Source of the DNA: Corticium candelabrum | Taxonomy: Eukaryota > Porifera > Homoscleromorpha > Homosclerophorida > Plakinidae | Reading direction: 5' to 3' | DNA length: 64,000 nt | Assembly (NCBI RefSeq): GCF_963422355.1 | Contig: NC_085092.1 | Location: 2,334,666-2,398,665 of the forward strand | Part shown: in pieces, positions 1 through 10,226 of the stretch | Layout of the letters: the number at the start of each line of letters is the position of its first letter | Position numbering within the stretch: position 1 is the stretch's first letter | Notes under the pieces: generated by a model | Databases searched by the model: none | Told to the model about the DNA's origin: nothing | Seen by the model: only the letters and a program-made list of their open reading frames with translations | Translations under genes and position numbers: made by a program

Positions 1-3000
1 GACCATTTCGCTTACTGCACCGGTACCACGACACAAACCAGTAAAACAAAGGCTAAAGTCTGGAACATAATACTGGACATAGGAGGGAGAGGTTTGAAAG
101 CCAAAATCGACACAGGTGCAACGTGCAACATACTGCCATTCACTGCTTACCGCGTCCTCTGTGCTAGCCCTCCCACGCCAACAGAAGTTCAGCTAACAGC
201 ATACGGAGGAACAAAATTAGATGTCTGTGGGAAAACAACCATGGAGGCAACATTTCAAGGAGTCACCCGCAGGATGGAATTCATCATAGTACGAGAGAAC
301 GTGGAGACGCTCATAGGATTGCCTTCCATCACTGACTTGGGACTAATACAACAGACCCTAGCAGTGGATGCAACAGGGGACACACCCACAGCTATATCAG
401 AGTTCAAAGATGTCTTTAAAGGACTGGGACGACTACCAGGAGAGTACAGCATCAAACTAAAGACAAATGCACAACCAGTCATCCAACCAGCTAGAAGAGT
501 TCCATTTAGGTACAGACAGGAACTGAAGTCACAACTGGATGAAATGGAGAAACAAGGCATCATAGCCAAAGTAACAGAGGCTACTAATTGGGTCAGTCCC
601 ATAGTCCTTGTAACAAAGCCAGGTAAAGACAAACCAAGGATATGCATTGATCCAGGAGCGTTGAACAAGGCTATACAAAGGGAGCACTATCAATTGAAAA
701 CACCCGAAGAGATATTCGGCACGTTGGCAGGCTCACAATATTTCTCAACCCTAGATGCTACATCTGGTTTTCTACAGATTGCCCTAGACAAGGAAAGTAG
801 CTACTTGACAACAGTGGCAACTCCTTTTGGGCGCTACCGGTATTGCCGACTACCTTTCGGAATCAGCTCTGCCCCAGAAGTGTTTCACAGAATAGTGACA
901 GAATCCTTTGCAGACATACCTGGGGTACACACCTATGTGGATGACATCCTTGTATCAGGCTGTAGCGTAGAGGAGCACGACAAACGCCTTCAGATGGTCC
1001 TCGAAAGGTGTAGGGAGCTGAACCTTAGACTCAACCGATCCAAATGCCAGTTCAGAAAGACTGAATTAAAGTATCTGGGACATGTGCTTACATCAGAAGG
1101 GATAAAACCTGACCCAGAAAAAGTCGAGGCCATTGAGCAATTCCCAAAGCCACAGTCCAAGACAGATGTTTCAAGACTCCTGGGCCTGGTTACATATTTG
1201 TCGAAATTTTGTCCTACTTTGGCTGAGACAGCCAGCCCACTGCGACAGCTAACACAGCAGGAGACTGCATGGGTGTGGGACTCCGTTCACGACCGCACCC
1301 TACAGCATGTGAAAGATCTAGTGACAAAGGCCCCAGTACTACGACTTTTTGATCCAGCATTACCAGTGAGACTAACTGTGGACGCATCACAACATGGGTT
1401 GGGAGCAGCTGTTATTCAAGAGGGGCACCCAGTAGAATACGCGTCAAGAACAATGTCCAGCATACAACAGAAATATGCACAAATAGAGAAGGAAATGCTT
1501 GCCATCCAGTTTGGACTAACAAGATTCCATCAGTATGTGTATGGACAAGATGTCATAGTGGAGACTGACCACAAGCCACTACTTGGAATACTGAAAAAGC
1601 CCCTTGCTGAAGTCAGTCCTAGGCTTCAGAGAATGCGCCTACGATGTCTCAAATACAACTACACGCTAGAGCACCATTCCGGGAAAGAAATGGTCCTGGC
1701 CGATTCTCTGAGCAGAATGCCATCTACAACACCCTATACAGACTATGATGAACTAACAGAAGAGCAAATCGACTCCGTCACAGAGCAAATCATTCCCACA
1801 CCACTTGGACGTGAAAGATGTACGGAAGCGACCAGACAAGACCCTACAATGCAGGCACTCATCACTTACATACACACAGGATGGCCACCTACAAGGAGGA
1901 GTGTCCCGGGTCCAATCAAACCGTACTGGAATGTGAGACACGACCTAACAGAGAAAGACGGCATTGTCCTCAAAGGAAGCCAAGCTGTCGTCCCTGTGAC
2001 AATGCGCAAAACGGTGATGAACAGTATACATGAGGGACACTATGGAATAGTGAAGTGTATAGAAAGGGCCAAGACGTCAGTGTACTGGCCTGGCTACACC
2101 AATGAAATACATGACATGGTAGCGAGTTGCAGCAAATGCCAAGAAAATCGAAGCCAGAACCCAAAGCCAGACACTAAACCTCATGATGTTCCACACTACC
2201 CCTACCAGAAAGTGGGAACAGACTTGTTTGAACTACAAGGGGAACATTACCTACTTACCATCGATTACTACAGCAAATGGGTGACCATAGATCACCTCCA
2301 GTCAACGAAAGCAGCTGATGTGATAACTATCCTAGACAAGCATTTTGCCAATTTTGGAATACCAGAAACAATATTCTCGGACAACGGGCCACAATACGCC
2401 AACGAAGAATTTCGCAAGTTCTCCAGGAAGCTGGGATTTCAACACACCACATCCAGTCCAGGCTACCCAGCCAGCAACGGCCAAGCGGAAAGAGGTGTCC
2501 AAACAGTCAAGAAAATGATGGCCAAGATGTTGGAGGAGGGCCGTACAATCAATGACGCTCTAAGAGTCCTTAGGAACACACCAATAGGAGGAGACCTGCC
2601 TACTCCTGCCATCCTGCTACAGGGGAGACACCTCCGAACCCAACTAACAATAAATACTGAGACTCTGGTTCCACATAACATGGATGCAGACAAGACCAGA
2701 CAAAAACTAATCGCCCACCAATCCCAATATGCGTTCTATGGAGCCACAGGAAACACAACGAACTCACCTCTGCTTCCTGATGAAAGCGTAAGGACAATGA
2801 GAGGAAAAAAATGGGTACCAGCAAAAGTCATTGGACACCACACAGAGCCCCAATCCTACATCCTCAGACTAGCAAATGGACGGACAGTGAGAAGAACTAG
2901 AACACACATAAACAGGACAACAGAAGTGTGGGATGACAACACAATGTTCGCTAAGTACACTCCGACGGGACAACAAACAAACACCAGCCTGTCAGAAGGA

Positions 3001-3189
3001 CAACCACCAAATCAACCTGAAGAGACAAACGTACTGCCAGACACGGAGATCAGATCTCCGAATACAGAAAGCCCTCCAAAATCTGCCAAGTCCCCAACTG
3101 CACCTGCAAGTCAACCTGCAGTCAAAACAACAAGGCTGGGGAGGATCTCAAGACCACCACGACGCCTACTGGAGGACTACACTACGTAA
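1..3189 (+). CDS. Ty3/gypsy retrotransposon Pol polyprotein, 5' end outside window
   Basis: The frame is open from base 1 to a TAA at 3187-3189 and has no ATG near its start, so gag and the protease start lie upstream of the window. Order, numbering residues from base 94: aspartic protease (DTGA at 6-9), reverse transcriptase (YVDD at 281-284), RNase H (about 420-540, with TVDAS), integrase zinc finger (HEGH, then CSKC), then the integrase core. The core catalytic residues are D near 710 (GTDLF), D763 (SDNG) and E799 (QAERG), which is D-35-E spacing. A basic integrase C-terminus follows, then a proline/serine-rich tail. Such proteins copy element RNA into DNA and insert it. There is no internal stop over 3.1 kb and all catalytic motifs are present, so this copy looks young. 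Its 3' LTR was not delimited. Confidence 0.95.
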   Translation, partial: DHFAYCTGTTTQTSKTKAKVWNIILDIGGRGLKAKIDTGATCNILPFTAYRVLCASPPTPTEVQLTAYGGTKLDVCGKTTMEATFQGVTRRMEFIIVRENVETLIGLPSITDLGLIQQTLAVDATGDTPTAISEFKDVFKGLGRLPGEYSIKLKTNAQPVIQPARRVPFRYRQELKSQLDEMEKQGIIAKVTEATNWVSPIVLVTKPGKDKPRICIDPGALNKAIQREHYQLKTPEEIFGTLAGSQYFSTLDATSGFLQIALDKESSYLTTVATPFGRYRYCRLPFGISSAPEVFHRIVTESFADIPGVHTYVDDILVSGCSVEEHDKRLQMVLERCRELNLRLNRSKCQFRKTELKYLGHVLTSEGIKPDPEKVEAIEQFPKPQSKTDVSRLLGLVTYLSKFCPTLAETASPLRQLTQQETAWVWDSVHDRTLQHVKDLVTKAPVLRLFDPALPVRLTVDASQHGLGAAVIQEGHPVEYASRTMSSIQQKYAQIEKEMLAIQFGLTRFHQYVYGQDVIVETDHKPLLGILKKPLAEVSPRLQRMRLRCLKYNYTLEHHSGKEMVLADSLSRMPSTTPYTDYDELTEEQIDSVTEQIIPTPLGRERCTEATRQDPTMQALITYIHTGWPPTRRSVPGPIKPYWNVRHDLTEKDGIVLKGSQAVVPVTMRKTVMNSIHEGHYGIVKCIERAKTSVYWPGYTNEIHDMVASCSKCQENRSQNPKPDTKPHDVPHYPYQKVGTDLFELQGEHYLLTIDYYSKWVTIDHLQSTKAADVITILDKHFANFGIPETIFSDNGPQYANEEFRKFSRKLGFQHTTSSPGYPASNGQAERGVQTVKKMMAKMLEEGRTINDALRVLRNTPIGGDLPTPAILLQGRHLRTQLTINTETLVPHNMDADKTRQKLIAHQSQYAFYGATGNTTNSPLLPDESVRTMRGKKWVPAKVIGHHTEPQSYILRLANGRTVRRTRTHINRTTEVWDDNTMFAKYTPTGQQTNTSLSEGQPPNQPEETNVLPDTEIRSPNTESPPKSAKSPTAPASQPAVKTTRLGRISRPPRRLLEDYTT

Positions 3190-3344
3190 TTAGCAACCAT
3201 TGCTTGACACTGCACTTTTGAGTTGAAGCCACCCAGAGACAGATAGATGACATGTAATGTAATTAGATTCACTATCCCGTATGTGTAATCGGAAATAGAC
3301 CAGAACGATTCTGACTGTCACGAAGTGCACAGCTGTAACCGTTA

Positions 3345-4094
3345 TCTTACAAACGTCATCGACGTGTTTAGCAAGTACGCGTGGTCAATTCCTCTACGCG
3401 ATGAAACGGGGAAAGTTATCATAGAAGCTTTGGATACGATCAACAAGAGGCTTAGGTAGTTGTGAGTAGATTGTGGTGGTGAGTTTTACTATAGGACCAT
3501 TGATCGCTAGTCAGAAGAAAATAATATCCACAGGTATTCAACCTACAATGAAGGTAAAGTGGTGGTGGTAGAAAGATTTAATCAAATCCTGAAAACGAGG
3601 ATGTGGAAATACTTTTCGGCCAACGACACTTATAGGTATATTGACGTTTTAGATAACTCTTGTTGAAACACTACAATTCCTCATACGACAGAACTATAGG
3701 AATGACGCCCACAAAAGCCAGAAAAAACGAACCCATCGTTTGGAATCATCTGTATGGTGATGAAGTATTCGTAAAAAAACTCAAAATTCAAAATTGGTGA
3801 TCGTGTTCGTATTGCTAAGAAGAAGACCACCTTTGAAAAGGGATACACACCCAATTGGTCCAAAGAAGTCTTCAAGATCGTCGAAATACAGAACACCAAC
3901 CCGGTGACCTACAGAATGAAAGACTGGAACGGAGAGAATATAGAGGGCTCCTTCAGAATTACAAAAAGACGTCCCAAGGCGTGTTTCGTATCGAGAACGT
4001 GATACAGAGAAAGGGTCGACGAGCGTTGGTCACATGGAAAGGATATTCCAAGACTTTCAACAGTTTGGTAGACAACCTTACCACCCTTGGATAA
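3345..4094 (+). pseudogene. Polinton/Maverick integrase remnant with chromodomain
   Basis: Three-frame reading gives pieces collinear with the retroviral-like integrase of Polintons. A DVFSKYAW motif lies at about 3353 and a D..GEF motif at about 3470. VERFN (the catalytic Glu region) lies at about 3570. A basic segment GDRVRIAKKKTTFEKGY follows at about 3800, then GSFRI, and finally a chromodomain-like WKGYSKTFNS near 4045. In-frame stops (TAG at 3457) and frame changes show it is dead. Polinton integrases insert the large self-synthesising element and sit near one terminus. This is not the pol of the gypsy element just upstream: its motifs differ and it begins 150 bp after that stop codon. 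Assignment is by motif recall, without an alignment. Confidence 0.8.
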
Positions 4095-4099
4095 GATCT

Positions 4100-5120
4100 C
4101 CAATAGTGTTTCATAGTTTCCCGTAGATGATTAGAGTCTTTAGGGTGATGGGTGTACATTGTCGGGTTTGCTCTGGAAGACCCATTTGTGTGAATATCTT
4201 GCAAGGATAGAATAAAATCCGATTTGATAAGTTTTCTTTGGTGGAGACTATACCATATTTTCTCTATCTGTCAAACTTTTATCGCGACCGTTCTCTCATC
4301 CTCGGTGAGATCGAAGTGTTACAATTGGTTCCTGATGTGGTGTTTGAGATTGTACTTGGATTGTTTGACGTAGTGAGTGTCCAAGAGCCTTCGGCGTGCA
4401 CAGAAGACGACGTAGTTCGACTCGCGGTGAATGAGTAAATTAGTATTACGGACTATATGTGTATACACTCATGCACATAAGCGCACAAGCTCTTCAACAC
4501 CACGTAGATAACAGTCAATAATTATAACGGTAAGGACCAATTCTCTCTGTCCCTTCTGTCTGTTGTGCTTATGCCCTTCGCACGGACTTCTCCGCCTGAT
4601 TCTTCCTCTCTCCTCTCCTCTTTCTCTCTTCTCTCCTCTCCTCTCTCACTCTCGCGCACACTCTCGCAGACTGGCAACTGCAACTCCAATTGACTGCTTC
4701 TAAACATATCTTTAGCTCCTTTCCTGAATCCTTAGTCCTTCCCAAACTCCATATATATATGTGTAGAGACGTGACACCGCTTTCGGGCGTTATACGTCGT
4801 AGATATGCTACCACATTCCACGCATACGTATTCCCATTCATACACCTTTTTAAATTTTGCACCACACTCACAATTTTTTTAGGTATGCGCTCGATCCATT
4901 CCAATTTCTTCGGAGGATGGAGAGCGCAATACCAACACTCGTCGTCGTAGTGGATGGTGGTCCGATAATGAGGATGTTGAGTAACCTCTCGTTCGCGGCA
5001 AGTACCGATGCCGTACCAATCGTCTACTTTGCACATACACAACATTCTATGTTTATAGGCTTATGCTCTTATAAGATTTTATCGAATAGGGCGCAATATT
5101 TTTATATAACCGTTTGTATA
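4100..5120. other. Polinton-debris spacer without a recognisable gene
   Basis: Holds a CT-rich low-complexity stretch at about 4600-4680 and no reading frame with recognisable motifs. It lies between the integrase remnant and the repeat-protein frames and is probably part of the same decayed element. Confidence 0.4.
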
Positions 5121-5123
5121 GCC

Positions 5124-5459
5124 ATGGAGACACTCGAATACCTCTTGCATTTGTATGACGAAAGTGACATTAGTGCGGTGGCTCTCGATAGTGCATTGTG
5201 CGTTTTGAATCCACCCACTAAGGAGCTCACGTACCTCTTACAACTATGCGACCAGGAGCATATCTGTGGTACCGCACTTGGCTATGCATTGCGCGTTCTG
5301 GCATCGAAGATGCTGAAATTCCTCTTAGAACTACACGAGCATGATAGAATCGGTGATGAGGCGCTCGACTCGGCATTGCATGTTCTGAGACCTCCTGGCA
5401 ATGATATGGATGAGGAGAAAACGTCGTATAAACCTAAGCAGGAAGAGGAGCCCAGATGA
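5124..5459 (+). CDS. Small helical-repeat protein (unknown; Polinton-associated debris)
   Basis: The chosen ATG opens a 111-residue product made of about three degenerate 29-30 residue units, each of the form AL-SAL-VL followed by LxxLLxLxxxxxI. It ends in a charged tail rich in K and E. The frame stays open upstream to 4857, but that part lacks the repeat. The unit resembles ankyrin-type helical repeats without being a clear match. It sits between the Polinton integrase remnant and an opposite-strand array of ankyrin-like repeats, so it may be cargo of the same element. No function is assigned. Confidence 0.4.
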   Translation: METLEYLLHLYDESDISAVALDSALCVLNPPTKELTYLLQLCDQEHICGTALGYALRVLASKMLKFLLELHEHDRIGDEALDSALHVLRPPGNDMDEEKTSYKPKQEEEPR

Positions 5460-5642
5460 GATCAAAGAGGAACCGTACGACAAGCCTTGATGTATGCCGG
5501 GTTGGAGACCATCTCCCGAACCGCTAGCCAACGAACCTCGGTGTATACCATGGAAAACATTTCTCATTGACGAACCAAAACATATTTAAGAATAACCCTT
5601 CTAGAGGATTAGGAGCGTTGGTGACGATGTGGGTGAGTCTGC

Positions 5643-6583
5643 TCAATCTGAACCGATGGTGGCCCAGATGACACACAATTGCACGATTTCTTTGTGATTC
5701 CCCTTTTCGGCACATGTCATGGCCCATTCGAGGTCGGTGGCGCTCCATATATGAGATAGAATCGCGATCCTAAGGTGACCGTACCTGGCGGCGTGAGCTA
5801 TGGGAGTGTCAAAGTCTTCAGCACCCCAATCGTGACACAAGCAAAGTATAGATTCGTGACCGTTGCTTGCAGCACACACCATAGCCTGGTCGACATCGGT
5901 GGCTCCCAATCACGACATAGTCACTGATTCACGGCCTTCTGCGGCATACGCCATAGCCAGGTCAATTTCGTGGGCGCCCCAATTGCGGCACAGACGAACT
6001 ATGGATTCATGACCATCACTTGCGGCAAATGCCATAGCTCGGTCGACGTCGGTGTCTCCCCATTCGCTATATAGTCTCACTATATTTTCACGACCATCAT
6101 CTGCTGCCCAGGCCATGGGTAGATCGAAATTGGTGACACCCTAATCACGACACAGGCGCATGGATGTTATCGTGACCACCTTTTACGGCCCACAATATGG
6201 CCCGGTTGAGATCGGTGGCTCCCAATTCTTGACATAAACGCACAACTTTTTTGTGACCACCTGTAGCCCATTCCATGACTTCGTCGAGATTAACCTTGAC
6301 ATAGTTGTAACACAATCGCACAACGTAGTCGTGACCTCCATAGGCAGCTATGTTCATAGCCTCTTGGACGTGGGTGACGCCCGAGTTGTCGGTCTAGATG
6401 CACCATAACGGCATGGCCACAAATGGCAGCCATGGTCATGACTTTATTGGAAGTAAGGGTATACTGGTCTGCAATGAAATCTCTTCCATTGGGATGCATT
6501 CGAACACACAACCAATATACTCCTAGAACTTTCTGTGTACGCACGGGAAACTCGGCAAGAGTCGAACCGTGATAACGCACCAC
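5643..6583 (-). pseudogene. Decayed ankyrin-like repeat protein (GHE-IVRLC-WGA type)
   Basis: Consecutive minus-strand frames (about 6583-6145, 6116-5910 and 5909-5643), broken by stops and shifts, encode at least eight copies of a 31-33 residue unit. Its consensus is roughly GHE.IVRLC..WGATDVD.AM.YAA. The unit resembles the ankyrin-type repeats found in large DNA viruses and in some Polinton-like elements; this is a family-level impression without a search. Intact units have well-conserved G, H, L, C, W and G positions, so the protein was under selection before decay. The array converges on the plus-strand repeat frame at 5124-5459. Confidence 0.6.
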
Positions 6584-6589
6584 TTGAGC

Positions 6590-8269
6590 AGCGGCAAGAA
6601 TTTGTAGGTATCGCCATTGTATATACTATAGATCACATTAGTCTAATAGAGCGCAATTTCATCTCTCTATGTCTTTATACGAGTCTCAAGAGTGGGGTGT
6701 GCGCTCTCGACAGAGCCATGATTACCCACTGAGAGAATATAGAAAACCATATGCTAGAAACACAGATGGATGGACATCGTTAAGCAACATGGCACAATCT
6801 AGGAATACTAGACCATAAAAAATAGACATTTGTATTGGAGAGATCCAAGTGGTCCAAAGAGGACACTTTATATACTATTGCTACGTCGAAATGAATGCTA
6901 GGAGGAGGCGTGATCAACGTGGACGTAATTACCCGAGGCCCGGATTTCCGGGCCTCAAGTATAGTAGTCGTTCGATGACCGTACGACCCAACGACCGTAT
7001 ATATAGTTGGTTAGCGGAGAGATGCAAATGAAGCTATTCCGACCAATAGACGAGAAGTGGTGTCATTACTGACCAATAGACGAACGTGATGTCATCATGA
7101 GGCTCCACCTCGCTTTGTTTGGTAGCTGCTAACGAGAATTCGGCCATCGGGCGTCCGTCCTGTACATGGTGTTTAGTCCTTTGGTCTAAGAGTTTAGCAC
7201 ATACATTTGTACGTGTATGTTTCCCCAACAACAACCAGGGCGAGGTGTGTAGCTGTACCTGACTTGTAACATTTTGCTTGTTTAGTGGTTCTGCAGTCTG
7301 CCAGGGTGAATCTTGGGTGTGCGTGGCTGAGCGGCCGTGGTGTTGTTGCAACGATCACTAGTGTCGTCTTCAACAGAGATTTGGCGTTTGACGGGAATTT
7401 GCGAAGGAGAACGTGCATTGTCCAAGACAGCGTCTGTTTGTCGGACAAAGCGGCTCGGCCAACCTGTAAGTACGCTAGTGCATCTCTATTCATTTCTGTT
7501 TTACGGTATCCAAAGTCGGAGCGAACAGACGCCTACTGTCTGTTCCCCGTAAGCGTGAACTCGGAAGTGAGTAATGAAGTAGAGGTCACACCAGGTGTGC
7601 TCATTAGAGCACTAAGAGCTGCTCCAGTTGGACCATGTTATACCAATTACCTTAAATGGTTCCAGTTGCTTATCCGTTGGTCTTACAAGATAATTGGATA
7701 ATAACCATTGCTCCACCCGTTTGTGTTTGATATGCACAAGTACTATTCTTCCGTTTCGTTTGTAGGAAAGGCTTAGATAATTTGATAAACAGAAATGCCA
7801 GACCTAGTGGTTTCTAACTATACCGGGATCACCGCAAAAGTCCAAAAACAGCAGAGATATTGGTGATTTTCAAAGTTCACACTTATGGGGAACAGACAGT
7901 AGCTAATCTACATGTGCACGTGCATGATTTCCCGCATTGATGTTTTGTTTTGGCTCTGGGGTCACCTCATTACAACAGTAGGCGACGTCTAGCTAGAGAC
8001 GCCGCACAAACGACAAGATGCCTAGAGAAGCTGCACAAAGAACGAGACTTTTACATTCTTGTGAGCTGGAAAATCGGTGATGAGCTGCTTGTTTGGTCTC
8101 CATTTGTAACCCAGGTTTCCCACCAACAAACAGAACAATGATCACGCCCATTACTTCATCACGTAAGGCGAAGATTGCCAGCCGGCCTAGCGTCGAGGCT
8201 CTCCGACTTGTAACATTTGGCTTGTTCCATCATTTGGAAACAACTATATTTGTAACGTTCCCACATCTA
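6590..8269. other. Intergenic stretch, no assigned gene
   Basis: Contains a perfect 9-bp-stem hairpin at 6935-6956 and a GC-richer block at about 7290-7465 that ends in a good splice donor (CCT|gtaagt). That block could be a 5' exon of a downstream plus-strand gene, but nothing recognisable is encoded. Confidence 0.4.
6935..6956. repeat. Perfect inverted repeat (9-bp stem, 4-nt loop)
   Basis: GAGGCCCGG and CCGGGCCTC flank the loop ATTT. This is a strong GC hairpin in otherwise mixed sequence near the end of the Polinton debris. Confidence 0.7.
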
Positions 8270-9475
8270 TGGCGTGCTACCAATGCCAAAACAATTGCTG
8301 CAGCACTAATACTCTGCACTAATATAATGAGAAAAAACATTGTGTATAATGCATTATGCATAATGCATTGTGTATAATGCTTTTTGTATAATGCTTTTTA
8401 TATAAAATGCCTAGTGAATAATGCAGCACGAATACGCAGCACTAATACGCAGCACTAATACGCAGCACTAGTTTTCTGATGATGTAGACGTTTGAAAATA
8501 CCAGCTTTCGGGATCAGATCAAAGCCGTCTATCTAGTCAAGATCATAGCTGATTACAATGTAGCCTACGCCTACGAGGGCACAAAGTCTCGCGTAGCCAG
8601 ACCATCTCCGCCTACATCCTTCCGGCGAGACTAAGGCACAAGCAAGCGCACATATCTTGACAGTGTCGCGTTGTGACGATTAGACCTTTGCTAGAGTAGA
8701 CCAGACACCAGACTTCGCACTTAGATGTTAATCTTACCTCTGTCTGCTGTAAACCCGCTGCCTCTGTCTGTAGATGACGTCGCTCTTCGTTCTTGAGTAG
8801 ATGTGAGCAGCGTTCGGCAAATACGCAGTAACTCTTCGCTCTCGAGCTGGCCCAGCATCCGTTCTGCCCGTAAAAGGTTTCGAAGTAAAGCTTCTGTACG
8901 GCCTTCCAGATCGTCTAGCTGGTCTAGACCGCAAGACTCTAGTGACCTTTGTAGGCCAGCTAGATGTCGCTGAAAGATGGCAGACAAACTCCGAGTTGAC
9001 AGAACCCTTGCCCTATCCATGCAGCCCGTTCCCGCGCAGTTTCGGGTCATAGATATCTAGATGGGCCTAGGCTAGTGCTTGCTCAATCTCAAAATGCTAA
9101 AGATACGCAACTGAACTTGTGTGAAGTTTGCACGATGCTAATGCCTCGCAGTTCGGTCCAATATCACAATGCATTATGCGTAAACACAGTGCAGTCTTGT
9201 GTGATAATGCCTCGCGTTTCGGACCATTATGTTAGTGCTGCGTACTAGTGCTGCATACTAGTGCTGCGTATTAGTGCTGCGTATTAGTGCTGCGTATTAG
9301 TGCTGCATTATTCACTAGGCATTTTATATAAAAAGCATTATACAAAAAAGCATTATACACAATGCATCATGCATAATGCATTATACACAGTGTTTTTTCT
9401 CATTATATTAGTGCTGAGTATTAGTGCTGCAGCAATTGTTTTGGCATTGGTAGCACGCCATAGTAGCACGCCATA
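8270..9475. mobile_element. hAT-like non-autonomous foldback element, 8-bp TSD CACATCTA
   Basis: Long inverted arms (about 8270-8470 and 9226-9475) begin TGGCGTGCTACCAATGCC. They run through TGCATAATGC-type repeats into an inner array of about 13-bp GCAGCACTAATAC units. The octamer CACATCTA lies immediately outside both ends (8262-8269 and 9476-9483), the expected 8-bp duplication for hAT-type transposition. The right end carries an extra copy of the terminal 13 bp. The interior (8470-9225) encodes no transposase. A 109-codon minus frame there (9050-8721) is helical and leucine-rich but unrecognised, possibly chance or captured sequence. Confidence 0.75.
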
Positions 9476-9483
9476 CACATCTA

Positions 9484-10226
9484 ATTTTGTTTTGGCTCTG
9501 GTACGTCTGCCACGCCTAAAACCAGCCATAGTTACGACCTCAAAAGCTGCACAAACAATCACCTGCACATAGAACCGACGAGCGAAAGTTGTAAAAATAG
9601 AAGCGATATCCTAGGGGACGTTGGCTGACGGACTGCGTAGCTACCCGTTGTACACGGTAGCAGCCAGTCACGTGACTTACCTCAAGGTCCACCTTTGCCA
9701 TTTCAATAATGCTTCTTATTTATTACCCACACCATACCATTCTGTCATACGATTTTGTCATAGCGCGACTAATTTACCTTCAAGGTGCATACCGGCCGAG
9801 GGTTTGCACTTCAAGTGCTTCTTCATTAAGATTGCATTATGAAAATCTAGCAGAATATAGCAGACAGGATTGACCGCGTGGGCGGCGTGATGTTTATGCT
9901 CGCATGACATACAAGGTCCTAGACAATTCCTCGGGTAAGCTGGATTGTGACTGGCTGTCAGCAAATAAATTTAATTTTAAATTTTAAAGTGGTATAGTTA
10001 TGGCTGTTGTGCCATAGCGATTTCCCTGCCCCTGTTGTAGGTAGTGTCACAACACGAAATGCAACCGTTTGAATAAGACTGTGAAGCCATACACTTGCTA
10101 CTGTATTGCATACAAATTGCCTGGAAGTTATTATAGGTTTGCATTGCTTTTTGTTTTGTTGTGCATTTTTGATTCGGTAATACCCTTTGCATTTTTGGTG
10201 AATTTGCTAATTGCTTTCTGTTTTAG
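9484..10226. other. Upstream region/intron of the ZU5-UPA-PNP gene
   Basis: AT-rich, no recognisable coding exon. It ends in a pyrimidine-rich tract and the AG acceptor at 10225-10226 (tctgttttag). Any N-terminal exon must lie here or further upstream. Confidence 0.4.

Noticed and set aside
255..3193. Antisense and overlapping frames inside the gypsy pol region
   Set aside because: Shadows of the single long, motif-bearing plus-strand frame.
4569..5045. 158-codon minus frame starting MLCMCKVDDWYG
   Set aside because: Its C-terminal third is the translated CT/AG-rich low-complexity tract. No motif or conserved repeat was seen.
8721..9050. 109-codon minus frame inside the hAT-like foldback element
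   Set aside because: Leucine-rich and helical, but with no recognisable domain, no splice context, and a position in the non-coding interior of a non-autonomous element. Kept as a note only.
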